6,608 nucleotides of DNA, taken from positions 1 through 6,608 of the forward strand of contig CAMGDK010000084.1 in NCBI GenBank assembly GCA_946042285.1. Direction: 5' to 3'. The position numbers and the translations under genes were made by a program. The DNA comes from an uncultured Clostridia bacterium (GTDB lineage: Bacteria > Bacillota > Clostridia > Oscillospirales > Acutalibacteraceae). Below are positions 6,101-6,608 of the stretch, in pieces (position 1 is the first letter of the stretch; every line of letters begins with the position of its first letter). The notes under the pieces were generated by a model. It was not told where the DNA came from and did not search any database. It saw only the letters and a program-made list of their open reading frames with translations.

Positions 6101-6608
6101 ATGGAAAAAATATCTTTTGTTATACCGTGCTACGGCTCTGAAAAAACAATTGATTTCGTCATCAACGAAATCGTTGAAACGGTTGCATTGAAGCCGGAAT
6201 ACGATTACGAGATTATTTGTATTCACGACTGCTCACCCGACAATGTGCTGTCGGTTTTAAAGGGCATCGCAAAAAAGAATAACAAGGTCAAAATTATCGA
6301 CTTTGCAAAGAATTTCGGCAAGCATGCCGGTGTTCTTGCAGGGTTCAAATATGCAACAGGCGACTATATTGTAGGTCTTGACGACGACGGTCAGTGCCCT
6401 GTTGACCACCTTTGGGAGCTTCTTGCGCCGCTCATCAACGGCGAAAACGACTACTCAATGGCAGGATACAGCAAGGTTAAGCAGTCTGCCTTCAAGAATT
6501 TAGGCAGTTCTCTTAATTCATTTATGTCGCAGATTTTATTGAAAAAACCAAAAGATTTGTATTTTTCAAATTTCTATGCCATGAAGAAATTTATCGCAAA
6601 GGAAATGA
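6101..6608 (+). CDS. GT2 glycosyltransferase, polyprenyl-phosphate sugar synthase type (partial, 3' end cut)
   Basis: The first 169 codons of a GT2 enzyme are present and the frame is open to the window edge. It starts with the beta strand ISFVIPCYGSE (4-14). A nucleotide-binding strand follows, with IHDCSPDN at 41-48, where most relatives read DDGS. Next come FAKNFGKHAGVLAGFKYATG at 68-87 and the metal-binding LDDDGQ at 93-98. The NFGKHAG and D-x-D-x-Q pattern matches ArnC, GtrB and related enzymes that put a sugar from a nucleotide onto undecaprenyl phosphate at the inner membrane face. These usually carry two C-terminal membrane helices, which would lie beyond the window. With the aminotransferase upstream, its donor could be dTDP-Fuc4N or a derivative, but the sequence does not prove the donor. 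A transferase that adds a sugar to a lipid-linked chain is the main alternative. It is probably the fourth gene of the operon. Confidence 0.92.
   Translation, partial: MEKISFVIPCYGSEKTIDFVINEIVETVALKPEYDYEIICIHDCSPDNVLSVLKGIAKKNNKVKIIDFAKNFGKHAGVLAGFKYATGDYIVGLDDDGQCPVDHLWELLAPLINGENDYSMAGYSKVKQSAFKNLGSSLNSFMSQILLKKPKDLYFSNFYAMKKFIAKEM

Noticed and set aside
5876..6226. Minus-strand open frame of 116 codons over the end of the third gene and the start of the GT2 gene
   Set aside because: It is antisense to the clear GT2 start and to the C-terminus of the third gene, and its translation shows no family motif.

Overview
The window looks like part of one plus-strand operon for cell-surface sugar chemistry, probably from a Gram-positive anaerobe of the class Clostridia. 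The host call is inference. It rests on strong AGGAGG-type ribosome sites about five bases before the starts, a GTG start, moderate GC (about 47% in the first two genes by spot counts on 60-base lines), and a YfhO-type membrane protein, a family typical of Firmicutes. I cannot name a genus.

Layout: bases 1-95 hold a well-formed vegetative promoter (TTGATT, 17 bases, extended TGATATAAT) and a short leader. Bases 96-2798 encode a 900-residue YfhO-family polytopic membrane protein, a GT-C-type glycosyltransferase. Bases 2845-3975 encode a 376-residue PLP-dependent sugar aminotransferase very like enterobacterial WecE (RffA), which makes dTDP-4-amino-4,6-dideoxy-D-galactose (dTDP-Fuc4N). Bases 3986-6073 encode a 695-residue polytopic membrane protein that I do not recognise by name. 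It has a GT-C-like layout, including an Asp-Asp pair just after the first membrane segment. From 6101 to the window end runs the first 169 codons of a GT2 glycosyltransferase of the polyprenyl-phosphate sugar synthase type (ArnC/GtrB/DPM1-like). Gaps are 46, 10 and 27 bases, all genes lie on one strand, and no convincing terminator separates them. No gene-free stretch exceeds 95 bases. I see no RNA gene, mobile element or CRISPR array.

How they may work together (inference): the aminotransferase makes an amino-sugar nucleotide. The GT2 enzyme would load a sugar onto undecaprenyl phosphate at the inner face of the membrane. After flipping, one or both large membrane proteins would transfer the sugar to a surface polymer. 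The logic resembles the Gram-negative ArnB-ArnC-ArnT route for 4-amino-arabinose on lipid A and the CsbB-YfhO type of teichoic acid glycosylation in Bacillus, here possibly with Fuc4N as the sugar. This combination, and the unnamed 695-residue protein, are the most interesting content.
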